Shown here one piece after another: positions 1-6,134 of a stretch of DNA of 15,444 bases. The notes under the pieces were generated by a model, which did no database searches, had not been told where the DNA came from, and worked only from the letters and a program-made list of their open reading frames with translations. The stretch lies in NCBI GenBank assembly GCA_017518785.1, contig JAFWUA010000130.1, positions 1 through 15,444 on the forward strand, read 5' to 3'. Every line of letters begins with the position of its first letter. Position 1 is the stretch's first letter. A program made the translations under genes and the position numbers. Origin of the DNA: Neisseriaceae bacterium (GTDB lineage Bacteria > Pseudomonadota > Gammaproteobacteria > Burkholderiales > Neisseriaceae).

Positions 1-366
1 ATCAATACCGATAATTTAGCAAATAATGATATAGGAGAGATATTGGCAAATTCTTTTCCACAAATTGATGAACAAGAAATTCTTGATTTAATTAAAAGCA
101 AAATAAAATCAAAATATTATTCAAGTAAAGAATTTAAGCAAGCTGCAATTGATAGTGGTATGGTGTGCGATGATAAACTTAAAAAATGCACTTGCGATTG
201 CGGATATGCTATACACGATATTTATGCCAAACCATATTGGACAAAAAATAAAGAAAAAACTTTAACTTATCACTATACAATAAGTTTAGATTATTCCAAA
301 CGTGATGCTATTGTTAATATCAAACGCCATATCGAAGAGAGAAAATATAATCACAAAAATCGTTAA
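1..366 (+). CDS. Hypothetical protein, C-terminal part (5' end outside window)
   Basis: The reading frame is open from base 1 to a TAA at 364-366, so the gene probably starts before the window. A TTG at 43 preceded by GGAG (33-36) is an alternative start that would give 107 aa. The visible part is soluble and rich in Lys and Tyr, with a cysteine cluster (CDDKLKKCTCDCGY, roughly residues 42-55 counted from the TTG) that could bind a metal. A basic C-terminus follows. No signal peptide or membrane segment is seen. I do not recognise the family. It converges on cca, and the two stop codons overlap by four bases, with no terminator between them. Confidence 0.55.
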   Translation: MNTDNLANNDIGEILANSFPQIDEQEILDLIKSKIKSKYYSSKEFKQAAIDSGMVCDDKLKKCTCDCGYAIHDIYAKPYWTKNKEKTLTYHYTISLDYSKRDAIVNIKRHIEERKYNHKNR

Positions 367-1586
367 TCTGACATTTTGTTACGTAACGATTTAATGGTTT
401 TAATCCGTGCTTGACGTATGATATTGGGTATTTCTGACTTATTGCTAACATTCGCAATCAGGCTGGCAATATCTATTTTTTGACACGCTAATAAATATTG
501 TTGCCACAATTCATATTGCGGATATGGTGCATTTTCAAAATTTAATCGACCACGTGTATCTGCAAACCCTGTTTTAATTGCACTTAAAAATCTTTCAGGC
601 TGCCGGAAAGCATCACAAGATTTTAATATATCAACTATTTTGGCAGAACGCAAAATTTCCACGCTATGAAATAAACCGTGATTACGAGCTACCATTAACG
701 CCAAATTAGCACATTCTTTGGGTACATTCAGGCGTTTATTCATTTTTTTTAATGGTCCAATTCCTGCTTCTTCATGTCCATAATGTTTGGGCAAAATATC
801 AGGTGGGGTTAATGCCTTACCTAAATCATGACTTAATACTGCATAACGCTCTGATAAGCTAAAATTGTTTTGTGCGGAATAATCCACTGCCATCATAGTA
901 TGGATACCACTATCTATTTCTGGGTGATAATCCTCTCTTTGTGGCACTCCAAATAGATTATTTACTTCCGGCAAGATAATTGCGAGAGCTCCACATTCAC
1001 GCAATACATTAAACATATAAGAAGGTTTATTTTCCATTAATCCACGTGAAATTTCCTGCCAAACGCGTTCTGGTACTAAATAATCTACTTCACCATTTTT
1101 AACCATTTTTCTCATTAATTCAAAGGTTTCATCTGCTACCATGAAACCTAAACGTGCTGCAAATCTTGCAATTCGTAAAATCCGCACTGGATCTTCGGCA
1201 AAAGCAGGGCTTACATGGCGTAAAATTCCATTGGATAAATCTTGCTCTCCACCAAAAGGGTCGATTAGTCTGCCGGAACAATCCATTGCCATAGCGTTAA
1301 TGGTTAAATCACGGCGAGATAAATCTTCTTCTAATGTAACTGTTGGTTCTGAAAAAACGCTAAAACCAGTATAACCTCTGCCACTTTTGCGTTCAGTGCG
1401 TGCTAATGCATATTCTTCATGAGTTTGTGGGTGCAAAAATACCGGAAAATCTTTTCCTATCAATAAAAATCCTTGCGATAGCATTTCTTCTACAGATGAA
1501 CCTACCACCACCCAATCTTTATCTTTTACTTCTAAATTTAATAAGCTATCGCGTACTGCTCCACCGACTAAATAAACTTCACTCAT
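363..1586 (-). CDS. cca: CCA-adding enzyme (multifunctional tRNA nucleotidyltransferase with HD domain)
   Basis: Adds or repairs the 3'-terminal CCA of tRNAs from CTP and ATP in the cytoplasm. The protein is 407 aa, close to the 412 aa of E. coli Cca. Visible motifs are the class II nucleotidyltransferase signature LVGGAVRDSLL (6-16) with the catalytic DxD pair D22/D24, the ARTERKSGRGYTGF and DLSRRDLTINAMA segments, and DPFGGEQDL. A C-terminal HD domain contains SHDLGKA and a following HYGHE; in the E. coli-type enzyme this domain adds phosphodiesterase and phosphatase activities. The Shine-Dalgarno sequence AAGGAT (1594-1599) overlaps the stop codon of the upstream gluQ, which suggests translational coupling. 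An uptake sequence lies inside the gene at 1267-1278 and a one-mismatch copy at 597-608. Confidence 0.96.
   Translation of the reverse strand: MSEVYLVGGAVRDSLLNLEVKDKDWVVVGSSVEEMLSQGFLLIGKDFPVFLHPQTHEEYALARTERKSGRGYTGFSVFSEPTVTLEEDLSRRDLTINAMAMDCSGRLIDPFGGEQDLSNGILRHVSPAFAEDPVRILRIARFAARLGFMVADETFELMRKMVKNGEVDYLVPERVWQEISRGLMENKPSYMFNVLRECGALAIILPEVNNLFGVPQREDYHPEIDSGIHTMMAVDYSAQNNFSLSERYAVLSHDLGKALTPPDILPKHYGHEEAGIGPLKKMNKRLNVPKECANLALMVARNHGLFHSVEILRSAKIVDILKSCDAFRQPERFLSAIKTGFADTRGRLNFENAPYPQYELWQQYLLACQKIDIASLIANVSNKSEIPNIIRQARIKTIKSLRNKMSD
1267..1278 (+). repeat. DNA-uptake-sequence-like 12-mer inside cca
   Basis: Perfect AGTCTGCCGGAA. It encodes part of CSGRL on the coding (minus) strand. 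A one-base variant, AGGCTGCCGGAA, lies in the same gene at 597-608. Confidence 0.85.
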
Positions 1587-1597
1587 GTTTATAATCC

Positions 1598-2512
1598 TTA
1601 ATTTTCGGTGATAATAAAATTGCTTGGAACTCGTTTAATATCCCAATTGACAATTGCCCATTGCAATATATTTTCACAAGAGTCTGCCGGAATCGGCTCT
1701 GGCAAACCTAAATATATCAATACTTGTCGCAGTAAATTTTCTTTGCAATTTAAATCTAAATGTGGTGCTAATGTTTGCTTTGACCATTTTTGTCCTTGTC
1801 GATTAGTCAGTAGTGGTAGATGCGCATACTGAATTGGCTTGTAATTAAGTCTCTTTGAAAGATAAATCTGACGTGGTGTAGAAACCAATAAATCTTGTCC
1901 GCGTACAATATGATTCACCCTGCACATAGCATCATCAACCACAACAGCCAATTGATATGCCCACAAACCATCAGCACGCAGTAAAACAAAATCACCTACT
2001 TCACGCTTAATATCTTGTTTATAAAAACCTACTATTCTGTCATTAAATAATATTTCATCATCATCAACATATAAACGATATGCATAATTTTTTCCGGCAG
2101 ACTTTATATTAGATTGTTTTCTACAATTACCGTTATACACCACACCATCAACGCCCATGATGCCGTTTTCCTTTACAGTTTTACGACTGCAATAGCACGG
2201 ATAAACTTCACCTTTTTCTAATAGATAGTCCAAAGCTTCGTGGTAGAGATGATAACGCTTACTTTGATAAACCACCTCGCCGTCCCAATACAAAGCAAAT
2301 GCCTGTAAAGTACGCAAAATATCATCAGCAGCCCCTGCTTCTTCACGTGGGGGGTCAATATCTTCAATACGTAGCAACCATTGTCCATTATTAGCACGTG
2401 CATCTAAAAAGCTGCCAACTGCACACAATAGAGAACCAATATGCAATCTTCCCGTAGGACTTGGTGCAAATCTACCAATATATTGATTATTAACATTAAT
2501 ATTTTGTTTCAT
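1598..2512 (-). CDS. gluQ: Glutamyl-Q tRNA(Asp) synthetase
   Basis: Truncated GluRS paralogue that activates glutamate without tRNA and transfers it to queuosine in the anticodon of tRNA-Asp (family knowledge). The 304-aa length fits GluQRS, which lacks the anticodon-binding domain of GluRS. Seen in the sequence: the HIGH-type motif FAPSPTGRLHIGS (15-27), RIEDIDPPR (48-56), the zinc site C106-x-C108...Y126...C130, and a KMSK-type motif KWSKQT. It starts at the ATG at 2510-2512 and is followed after 11 bases by cca, so the two form a tRNA-processing operon. It is divergent from tsaB across 56 bases. Two uptake sequences lie inside it (1681-1692 and 2092-2103). Confidence 0.94.
   Translation of the reverse strand: MKQNINVNNQYIGRFAPSPTGRLHIGSLLCAVGSFLDARANNGQWLLRIEDIDPPREEAGAADDILRTLQAFALYWDGEVVYQSKRYHLYHEALDYLLEKGEVYPCYCSRKTVKENGIMGVDGVVYNGNCRKQSNIKSAGKNYAYRLYVDDDEILFNDRIVGFYKQDIKREVGDFVLLRADGLWAYQLAVVVDDAMCRVNHIVRGQDLLVSTPRQIYLSKRLNYKPIQYAHLPLLTNRQGQKWSKQTLAPHLDLNCKENLLRQVLIYLGLPEPIPADSCENILQWAIVNWDIKRVPSNFIITEN
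1681..1692 (+). repeat. DNA-uptake-sequence-like 12-mer inside gluQ
   Basis: Perfect AGTCTGCCGGAA, in the poorly conserved C-terminal part of GluQ (around PADS). Confidence 0.85.
2092..2103 (-). repeat. DNA-uptake-sequence-like 12-mer inside gluQ
   Basis: Perfect copy in minus orientation, in the segment encoding KSAGK, a surface-loop-like stretch. Confidence 0.85.
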
Positions 2513-2532
2513 TATCTTTTATTCGACCCTGT

Positions 2533-2554
2533 TATAATTATTGCTTCAATTATA
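2533..2554. promoter_or_regulatory. Divergent gluQ/tsaB promoter region
   Basis: The 56-base gap between gluQ and tsaB contains a TATAAT on the plus strand (2533-2538) and another on the minus strand (2549-2554). They form the arms of a small inverted repeat, TATAATT-8 bases-AATTATA. Both are well placed as -10 boxes for the divergent genes, but neither has a convincing -35 box at 16-18 bases, so this is a candidate only. Confidence 0.35.
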
Positions 2555-2568
2555 TTGATGATTTTACT

Positions 2569-3246
2569 ATGATAGAAGTTGATTTTAATTGTCCCATATT
2601 AGCCATAGATAGTGGCACCAATATTCTGTCAATTGCACTTAATATTGACGGACAAAACTTTTCCATAATCGAAGATATGGGAAATCGCCAATCTGAATAT
2701 CTTTTGCCAAAATTAGAAGCATTATTAAACGAAGCAAACACCAACATTCAATCATTATCCGCAATCATTTACAATCAAGGTCCCGGAATGTTTACCGGAT
2801 TACGTATAGGCATTGCAATTGCACAAGGTTTATCCGCACCGTTTAATATTCCGCTAATCGGAGTGCCGTCATTAGATGCTGTTGCATCTTTAATTCCAGA
2901 TTCTAAATACGTCCTCGCTGCCATTGATGCACGTATGAATGAAGTGTTTTACGCTTTTTTCGATAATCAACAAAAACACCGATTAACCGAATATCGCGTT
3001 GATAAAATAGAAAATATAACACTGCCGGAAAATATAAATATCGATGATATTCAAGGTGTTGGAAATGGATTTAGCCAAGATATTTGTAATATTTCCGGCA
3101 GAGTTAATATGCCATCTGCTAATGATTTTATAAACTGTGCAATACATGGAAAATATCCGGCTACTGATGCGGATAATGCTTCATTGATCTATGTTAGAAA
3201 CAAAGTTGCACTCACTGTGAACGAACAAGCAATAATCAAAAAATAA
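2569..3246 (+). CDS. tsaB: tRNA N6-threonylcarbamoyladenosine (t6A) biosynthesis protein TsaB
   Basis: Partner of TsaD, TsaE and TsaC in making t6A37 on ANN-decoding tRNAs; an ASKHA-fold protein that forms the TsaB-TsaD heterodimer (family knowledge). The protein is 225 aa against 231 in E. coli. Motifs seen are the N-terminal phosphate-loop segment ILAIDSGTNILSIAL (about 10-24) and the family signature GPGMFTGLRIGIAIAQGL. It is first in the operon tsaB-rimI-UDG-like, an order I recall from Neisseria and other Betaproteobacteria. The gene carries an uptake-sequence variant at 3093-3104 (reverse orientation, ACTCTGCCGGAA) and another looser variant at 3019-3030. Confidence 0.93.
   Translation: MIEVDFNCPILAIDSGTNILSIALNIDGQNFSIIEDMGNRQSEYLLPKLEALLNEANTNIQSLSAIIYNQGPGMFTGLRIGIAIAQGLSAPFNIPLIGVPSLDAVASLIPDSKYVLAAIDARMNEVFYAFFDNQQKHRLTEYRVDKIENITLPENINIDDIQGVGNGFSQDICNISGRVNMPSANDFINCAIHGKYPATDADNASLIYVRNKVALTVNEQAIIKK
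3093..3104 (-). repeat. Uptake-sequence variant ACTCTGCCGGAA inside tsaB
   Basis: Minus-orientation copy with C at position 2, encoding part of ISGRV. Confidence 0.65.
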
Positions 3247-3257
3247 GGCTTAAACTT

Positions 3258-3698
3258 GTGAATATTAGACTTGCAACTCAATCAGATTTACAAGATGTGA
3301 TTATGCTAAATAATAATCACAATCCTCACCCTTGGGCAGAACATCATTTTCACAATCTTAATCAACAAGAAATATGGCTTGCAGAACAAAACCACCAAAT
3401 CATTGCCTTTGCCATTTGGCAAATAGTATTAGATGAGGCAGAATTACATCTAATCCTTACCCATCAAGAATGTCGCCACCAACAGGCTGCATCTTTACTA
3501 TTAACTCAATTTATTAATTTTTATCAGAACATCAAACGCATAATATTAGAAGTGCGTCAAAGCAATATTCCTGCAATAAATTTATATAAAAAACATGGAT
3601 TTATAGAAATTGCACAAAGAAAACATTATTATATGTTTCCCATTGAAAATGCGATTATTATGGAGTGGAAGCGTTTTGATACCACAATTAGCTTCTGA
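3258..3698 (+). CDS. rimI: Ribosomal protein bS18 alanine N-acetyltransferase (GNAT family)
   Basis: RimI acetylates the N-terminal alanine of ribosomal protein S18 using acetyl-CoA (family knowledge). The protein is 146 aa, normal for RimI. The C-terminal signature LEVRQSNIPAINLYKKHGF is very typical. The acetyl-CoA pyrophosphate-binding loop reads ECRHQQAASLLL, where the usual R/Q-x-x-G-x-G/A motif has Gln in place of the first glycine; this is unusual for an active GNAT enzyme. The start is a GTG at 3258 with AAGG about nine bases upstream. It lies 11 bases after tsaB and 37 bases before the UDG-like gene. Confidence 0.9.
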   Translation: MNIRLATQSDLQDVIMLNNNHNPHPWAEHHFHNLNQQEIWLAEQNHQIIAFAIWQIVLDEAELHLILTHQECRHQQAASLLLTQFINFYQNIKRIILEVRQSNIPAINLYKKHGFIEIAQRKHYYMFPIENAIIMEWKRFDTTISF

Positions 3699-3735
3699 TA
3701 AAATCACAAAAAATAGTTATATACATTATTAAATC

Positions 3736-4305
3736 ATGTTAAGTAGCCGTTACATACATCTTCACGAAGCCTTGGGATTAGGTCCTATTTGGCTGAAACG
3801 TAGTGCATTTTTTGTTAAAGATGAGCCTAAACAACACACTTTTATACTTCAACCCACCATCAAACCAACCGTAACGGCAGAGGAAACCAAACCAGTTTAT
3901 AACGAACAAATTTACAATGCCAATATTGCCTTACGTTCAACATATACCGTAACCAAAAATAAAGATACAAATACTTTATGGCTAACTCTTCGCCATAATT
4001 TAAACACAGCCCCACATGAAATTAATACTTGCGATTTTGGCAAATTAATTCAACACCTTATCTATGCCAGCGATAAAACTATTCAACCAATATGGCACGC
4101 ATTGGATAGCAATTTATCCTATCAAGATAATGTTTTGCAAATTATTTCACAGCAACAAATTTCACAAGTGGTGGTGTTGGGTGAAGATTTGCACTCGATT
4201 GAAATCCCAGTTAAAAAATTACAATTACCCCACCCCGCACACATTCTGCGTAATCCCAAACAAAAAGCTGATATTTGGCAAAAAATAAAACAGTTTTTCT
4301 ATTGA
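3736..4305 (+). CDS. Uracil-DNA-glycosylase-like protein, probably catalytically dead
   Basis: 189-aa protein, third in the tsaB-rimI operon. The N-terminus HEALGLGPIWLKR and the C-terminal part (VVVLGED followed by LPHPAHILRNPKQKADIW) match the pattern of family-4-type uracil-DNA glycosylases, whose C-terminal signature is HPA-x-LLR-x-P-x-K-x-x-W. The same gene position after rimI is held by such a glycosylase in many Betaproteobacteria (recalled). However, the N-terminal catalytic motif of the family (GEAPG-type, with its acidic residue) and the FeS-cluster cysteines are not visible; the only cysteine is in NTCDFG. I infer a decayed or repurposed UDG-fold protein. Function is unknown and the assignment rests on short motifs. 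Confidence 0.7.
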   Translation: MLSSRYIHLHEALGLGPIWLKRSAFFVKDEPKQHTFILQPTIKPTVTAEETKPVYNEQIYNANIALRSTYTVTKNKDTNTLWLTLRHNLNTAPHEINTCDFGKLIQHLIYASDKTIQPIWHALDSNLSYQDNVLQIISQQQISQVVVLGEDLHSIEIPVKKLQLPHPAHILRNPKQKADIWQKIKQFFY

Positions 4306-4309
4306 AAAT

Positions 4310-4483
4310 AGTCTGCCGGAAAAGTCTGCCGGAAAAGTCTGCCGGAAAAGTCTGCCGGAAAAGTCTGCCGGAAAAGTCTGCCGGAAAAGTCTGCCGGAAA
4401 AGTCTGCCGGAAAAGTCTGCCGGAAAAGTCTGCCGGAAAAAAGTCTACGGGAAATAGGTCTGCCGGAAATAAGTCTGCCGAAA
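4310..4483 (+). repeat. Tandem array of DNA-uptake-sequence-like 12-mers (10 perfect + 3 degenerate)
   Basis: Ten exact copies of AGTCTGCCGGAA start at 4310, 4323, 4336, 4349, 4362, 4375, 4388, 4401, 4414 and 4427. They are strictly 13 bases apart and in one orientation, with a single A as spacer. Three degenerate copies follow at 15-base spacing: AGTCTACGGGAA (4442), GGTCTGCCGGAA (4457) and AGTCTGCCGAAA (4472). The array lies between the convergent ends of the UDG-like gene and the AhpD-like operon and starts five bases after the former's stop. Both strands can be read without stops across it, but only because the unit lacks stop codons; a 13-base period gives a 13-residue peptide repeat with no sign of being a protein. 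Confidence 0.95.
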
Positions 4484-4500
4484 ACTTTTTGTAAAAGGCA

Positions 4501-4529
4501 AAAAAAGCCCTTCTATCTTTCAAGAAGGG
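4501..4529 (-). terminator. Rho-independent terminator of the arsR-ygaP-ahpD-like operon
   Basis: On the minus strand a 7-bp stem, CCCTTCT/AGAAGGG (arms at 4523-4529 and 4508-4514), with an 8-base loop is followed by C and a run of six T (4501-4506). It lies about 40 bases after the stop codon of the AhpD-like gene. It has no T-run in the plus direction, so it should act on the minus-strand operon only. Confidence 0.85.
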
Positions 4530-4570
4530 AAAAGGAGGATACAGGTTTTTTGTTTGAATTAATTTAGTTA

Positions 4571-4927
4571 TCAGTTGGTTGCTTTCTCTCCACCAAATGA
4601 TTCGTAAGCCATTAATGCTTCTGCTGCTGTCATTAGAGATGGTCCTCCGCCCATATAAATTGATACTTGAAGCATCTCCATAAATTCAGCACGAGTACAG
4701 CCCATTTTGGCTAATGCTTTGGCATGAAATGCTAAACAGCCTTGACATCTTGCTGCAACACCAATTGCAATTGCAATTAACTCCTTTTGTTTAGGTGTCA
4801 AAGCACTATCGGTTGCAGCTGCTTGTGCCATTTGTCCGAAACCTTTCATAGTGTCGGGAATTTCTTTGCGAATTTCAGCTAATTTGCTGTTTAATTCAAC
4901 GGTTAAACTTGGGTAATCATGTTGCAT
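4571..4927 (-). CDS. Carboxymuconolactone decarboxylase / AhpD-like family protein
   Basis: 118-aa soluble protein of the CMD/AhpD family. It has the redox motif C61-x-x-C64-x-x-x-H68 (CQGCLAFHAKAL), which in AhpD is the peroxidase-reducing dithiol with a proton-relay histidine. The surrounding LTPKQKELIAIAIGVAARC helix and the Gly-rich GGGPSLMTAAEAL segment fit the single-domain members. Last gene of a four-gene operon: Shine-Dalgarno AAGGAA precedes the ATG, and there is an 10-base gap to the small DUF2892 gene upstream. The company of a rhodanese and a persulfide-type ArsR regulator suggests thiol or persulfide redox work (inference). The aromatic-degradation role of true PcaC is unlikely, since the dithiol is absent there. 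Confidence 0.88.
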   Translation of the reverse strand: MQHDYPSLTVELNSKLAEIRKEIPDTMKGFGQMAQAAATDSALTPKQKELIAIAIGVAARCQGCLAFHAKALAKMGCTRAEFMEMLQVSIYMGGGPSLMTAAEALMAYESFGGEKATN

Positions 4928-4937
4928 CTCAAATTCC

Positions 4938-5123
4938 TTATTTTTTACAAGTATTAATTTTGAACAATGGGTATAAAGGACAAAAACGAATAAATGCAGT
5001 CAATAATGGCACAACACCAATCCAACCCCACCATGCACCCGGTACGAAAATGGCAACAGCAATCAATGCTAAACCAACAATGATTCTAACTATGCGGTCA
5101 ATTCCGCCAATGTTTGCTTTCAT
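4938..5123 (-). CDS. DUF2892 (YgaP-like transmembrane domain) small membrane protein
   Basis: 61-aa protein with two hydrophobic helices (about 12-30 and 32-46) and the family hallmarks GGIDRIVRIIVGLAL near the N-terminus and RFCPLYPLFKINTCKK at the C-terminus. These match the free-standing DUF2892 proteins, which resemble the membrane part of E. coli YgaP. The two cysteines in the C-terminal CPLYPLFKINTC segment are typical of the family and could take part in sulfur transfer (inference). Shine-Dalgarno AAGGA lies six bases before the ATG. The gene is separated from the rhodanese gene by 112 AT-rich bases that contain one uptake-sequence variant (5143-5154); no firm promoter was found in that gap. 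Confidence 0.88.
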   Translation of the reverse strand: MKANIGGIDRIVRIIVGLALIAVAIFVPGAWWGWIGVVPLLTAFIRFCPLYPLFKINTCKK

Positions 5124-5142
5124 GATATTTCCTTATTTAATT

Positions 5143-5154
5143 ACTCTGCCGGAA
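5143..5154 (+). repeat. Uptake-sequence variant ACTCTGCCGGAA (intergenic)
   Basis: Single copy of the C-at-position-2 form of the 12-mer in the gap between the rhodanese and DUF2892 genes. It has no inverted partner, so it does not form a terminator. Confidence 0.7.
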
Positions 5155-5235
5155 TAAATATTTTTTCACGGCAATATTGATAAAAATAATTTGTAAATTT
5201 TTTATAAAATAATTACTTATAAATAATTAAGCTGA

Positions 5236-5751
5236 TTAAACTTTATTCCATGGCATTTTCATTAACAGCACTGCCATGCCGCAGAAACCGCTTAATCCTG
5301 CAAATAATAAACCTGCACCAACAAAAGCACAAATTAAGTAAAACCAAGAAGATAATGTAAAGCCTAATAGTGCACCAATTAAAATTAAACTACCGGCTGC
5401 AATTTGAACTTGACGCATAATATCGAGACTACATTTAGCATTACTTATCGTTGGCAATCCGTATTTTTCCCAAGCATTTAGTCCACCATCTAAAATATAC
5501 ATCTCACTGCAATTGCATGCACATTCAGATAAATGATTAGCATTGGTTTTAGTACGCATACCAGATAAGCATGAAAAAATAATTGTGGAATTTGCAGGTA
5601 TTTTTTCCGCAATCATTTCATTGGCTGGAATGCAAATTGCACCGTCAATATGTTTACGTTTATATTCGTCTTGTGAACGAATATCGATAATCACTGCACC
5701 TGATTTAATTAATTCAGATGCACGTTTAGCGTCAATGGTTTGAAGACTCAT
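5236..5751 (-). CDS. Rhodanese domain protein with C-terminal DUF2892 membrane hairpin (YgaP-like)
   Basis: 171-aa inner-membrane sulfurtransferase. Residues 1-105 form a rhodanese domain (IIDIRSQDEYKRKHIDGA, then the active-site loop C61-LSGMRT). Residues about 110-160 form two membrane helices of the DUF2892 type, ending in the typical CGMAVLLMKMPWN segment. This is the architecture of E. coli YgaP, a membrane rhodanese that carries persulfide on the loop cysteine (family knowledge). Starts 11 bases after arsR with AGGA upstream of the ATG. A CNCSEMYILDGG stretch adds extra cysteines near 90-95. The pairing with the regulator matches ygaV-ygaP, supporting control by sulfide or persulfide (inference). 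Confidence 0.93.
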   Translation of the reverse strand: MSLQTIDAKRASELIKSGAVIIDIRSQDEYKRKHIDGAICIPANEMIAEKIPANSTIIFSCLSGMRTKTNANHLSECACNCSEMYILDGGLNAWEKYGLPTISNAKCSLDIMRQVQIAAGSLILIGALLGFTLSSWFYLICAFVGAGLLFAGLSGFCGMAVLLMKMPWNKV

Positions 5752-5762
5752 TTTGTTCCTAA

Positions 5763-6086
5763 CTATTGTTGGGAACAGAAAATTTCTTTGAGAGTTGTCA
5801 TAATTTGAATTACTTTTTCATCGCTTACTTTGTAATAACACTCTTGTGCATCACGTCTTGAAGTCAATAAGCCATCTTCACGCATTCGAGTTAGATGTTG
5901 CGATATGGCAGAGTGAGTTAATTTTCCATCACCAGTTTTCTCGCGTAAATGGTTAACACACATCTCGCCTCGCTCCATCAACAAACACAAAATTTGTAAG
6001 CGATACACATTACACAAGTTCTTCAAAAAATCTACTACGACTTGCGATTGCTCTTCCAAAGAATACTTTTCCTGTTCGGTTTGCAT
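5763..6086 (-). CDS. ArsR-family regulator, YgaV/BigR/SqrR-like persulfide sensor
   Basis: 107-aa winged-helix repressor. The ArsR fold is clear: NVYRLQILCLLMERGEMCVN, then the recognition helix THSAISQHLTRMREDGLL, then the wing SRRDAQECYYKVSD. The metal-binding CVC motif of ArsR is absent. Instead cysteines fall at 43 (GEMCVNHL) and 104 (EIFCSQQ), close to the C41/C107 and C42/C108 pairs that form a polysulfide bridge in SqrR and BigR (family knowledge). Additional Cys at 25, 34 and 83. First gene of the operon with ygaP-like, DUF2892 and AhpD-like genes. It has its own strong promoter at 6098-6126 and probably represses it. Confidence 0.92.
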   Translation of the reverse strand: MQTEQEKYSLEEQSQVVVDFLKNLCNVYRLQILCLLMERGEMCVNHLREKTGDGKLTHSAISQHLTRMREDGLLTSRRDAQECYYKVSDEKVIQIMTTLKEIFCSQQ

Positions 6087-6115
6087 TAGATTTTCCTAAT
6101 ATAAGAGTTTTCTAA
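6086..6115. promoter_or_regulatory. Candidate operator overlapping the arsR -10 box
   Basis: An imperfect dyad with outer arms TTAGA (6086-6090) and TCTAA (6111-6115) is centred on the -10 box and covers the expected transcription start. This is where an ArsR-family autorepressor would be expected to bind. The inner part is only weakly symmetric, so the call rests mainly on position. Confidence 0.35.
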
Positions 6116-6126
6116 AATAATGTCAA
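6098..6126 (-). promoter_or_regulatory. Sigma-70-type promoter of the arsR-ygaP operon
   Basis: On the minus strand a consensus -35 box TTGACA (6121-6126) and a -10 box TATATT (6098-6103) are separated by exactly 17 bases. The predicted transcription start (near 6091) is only about five bases before the arsR ATG at 6086, so the mRNA would be nearly leaderless. The -35 box begins eight bases after the rsmE stop codon, so the operon is separated from rsmE. Confidence 0.7.
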
Positions 6127-6134
6127 GAGGAAAT

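Noticed and set aside
4310..4483. CRISPR array
   Set aside because: Units are 12-13 bases with no variable spacers and no cas genes nearby; they match the dispersed uptake sequence.
4275..4523. Open reading frames on both strands across the tandem array, encoding repeats such as KSLPEKSAGKVCR
   Set aside because: The 13-base unit has no stop codons, so any frame stays open and gives a 13-residue repeat. There is no start signal, and the frames run into the neighbouring gene or terminator.
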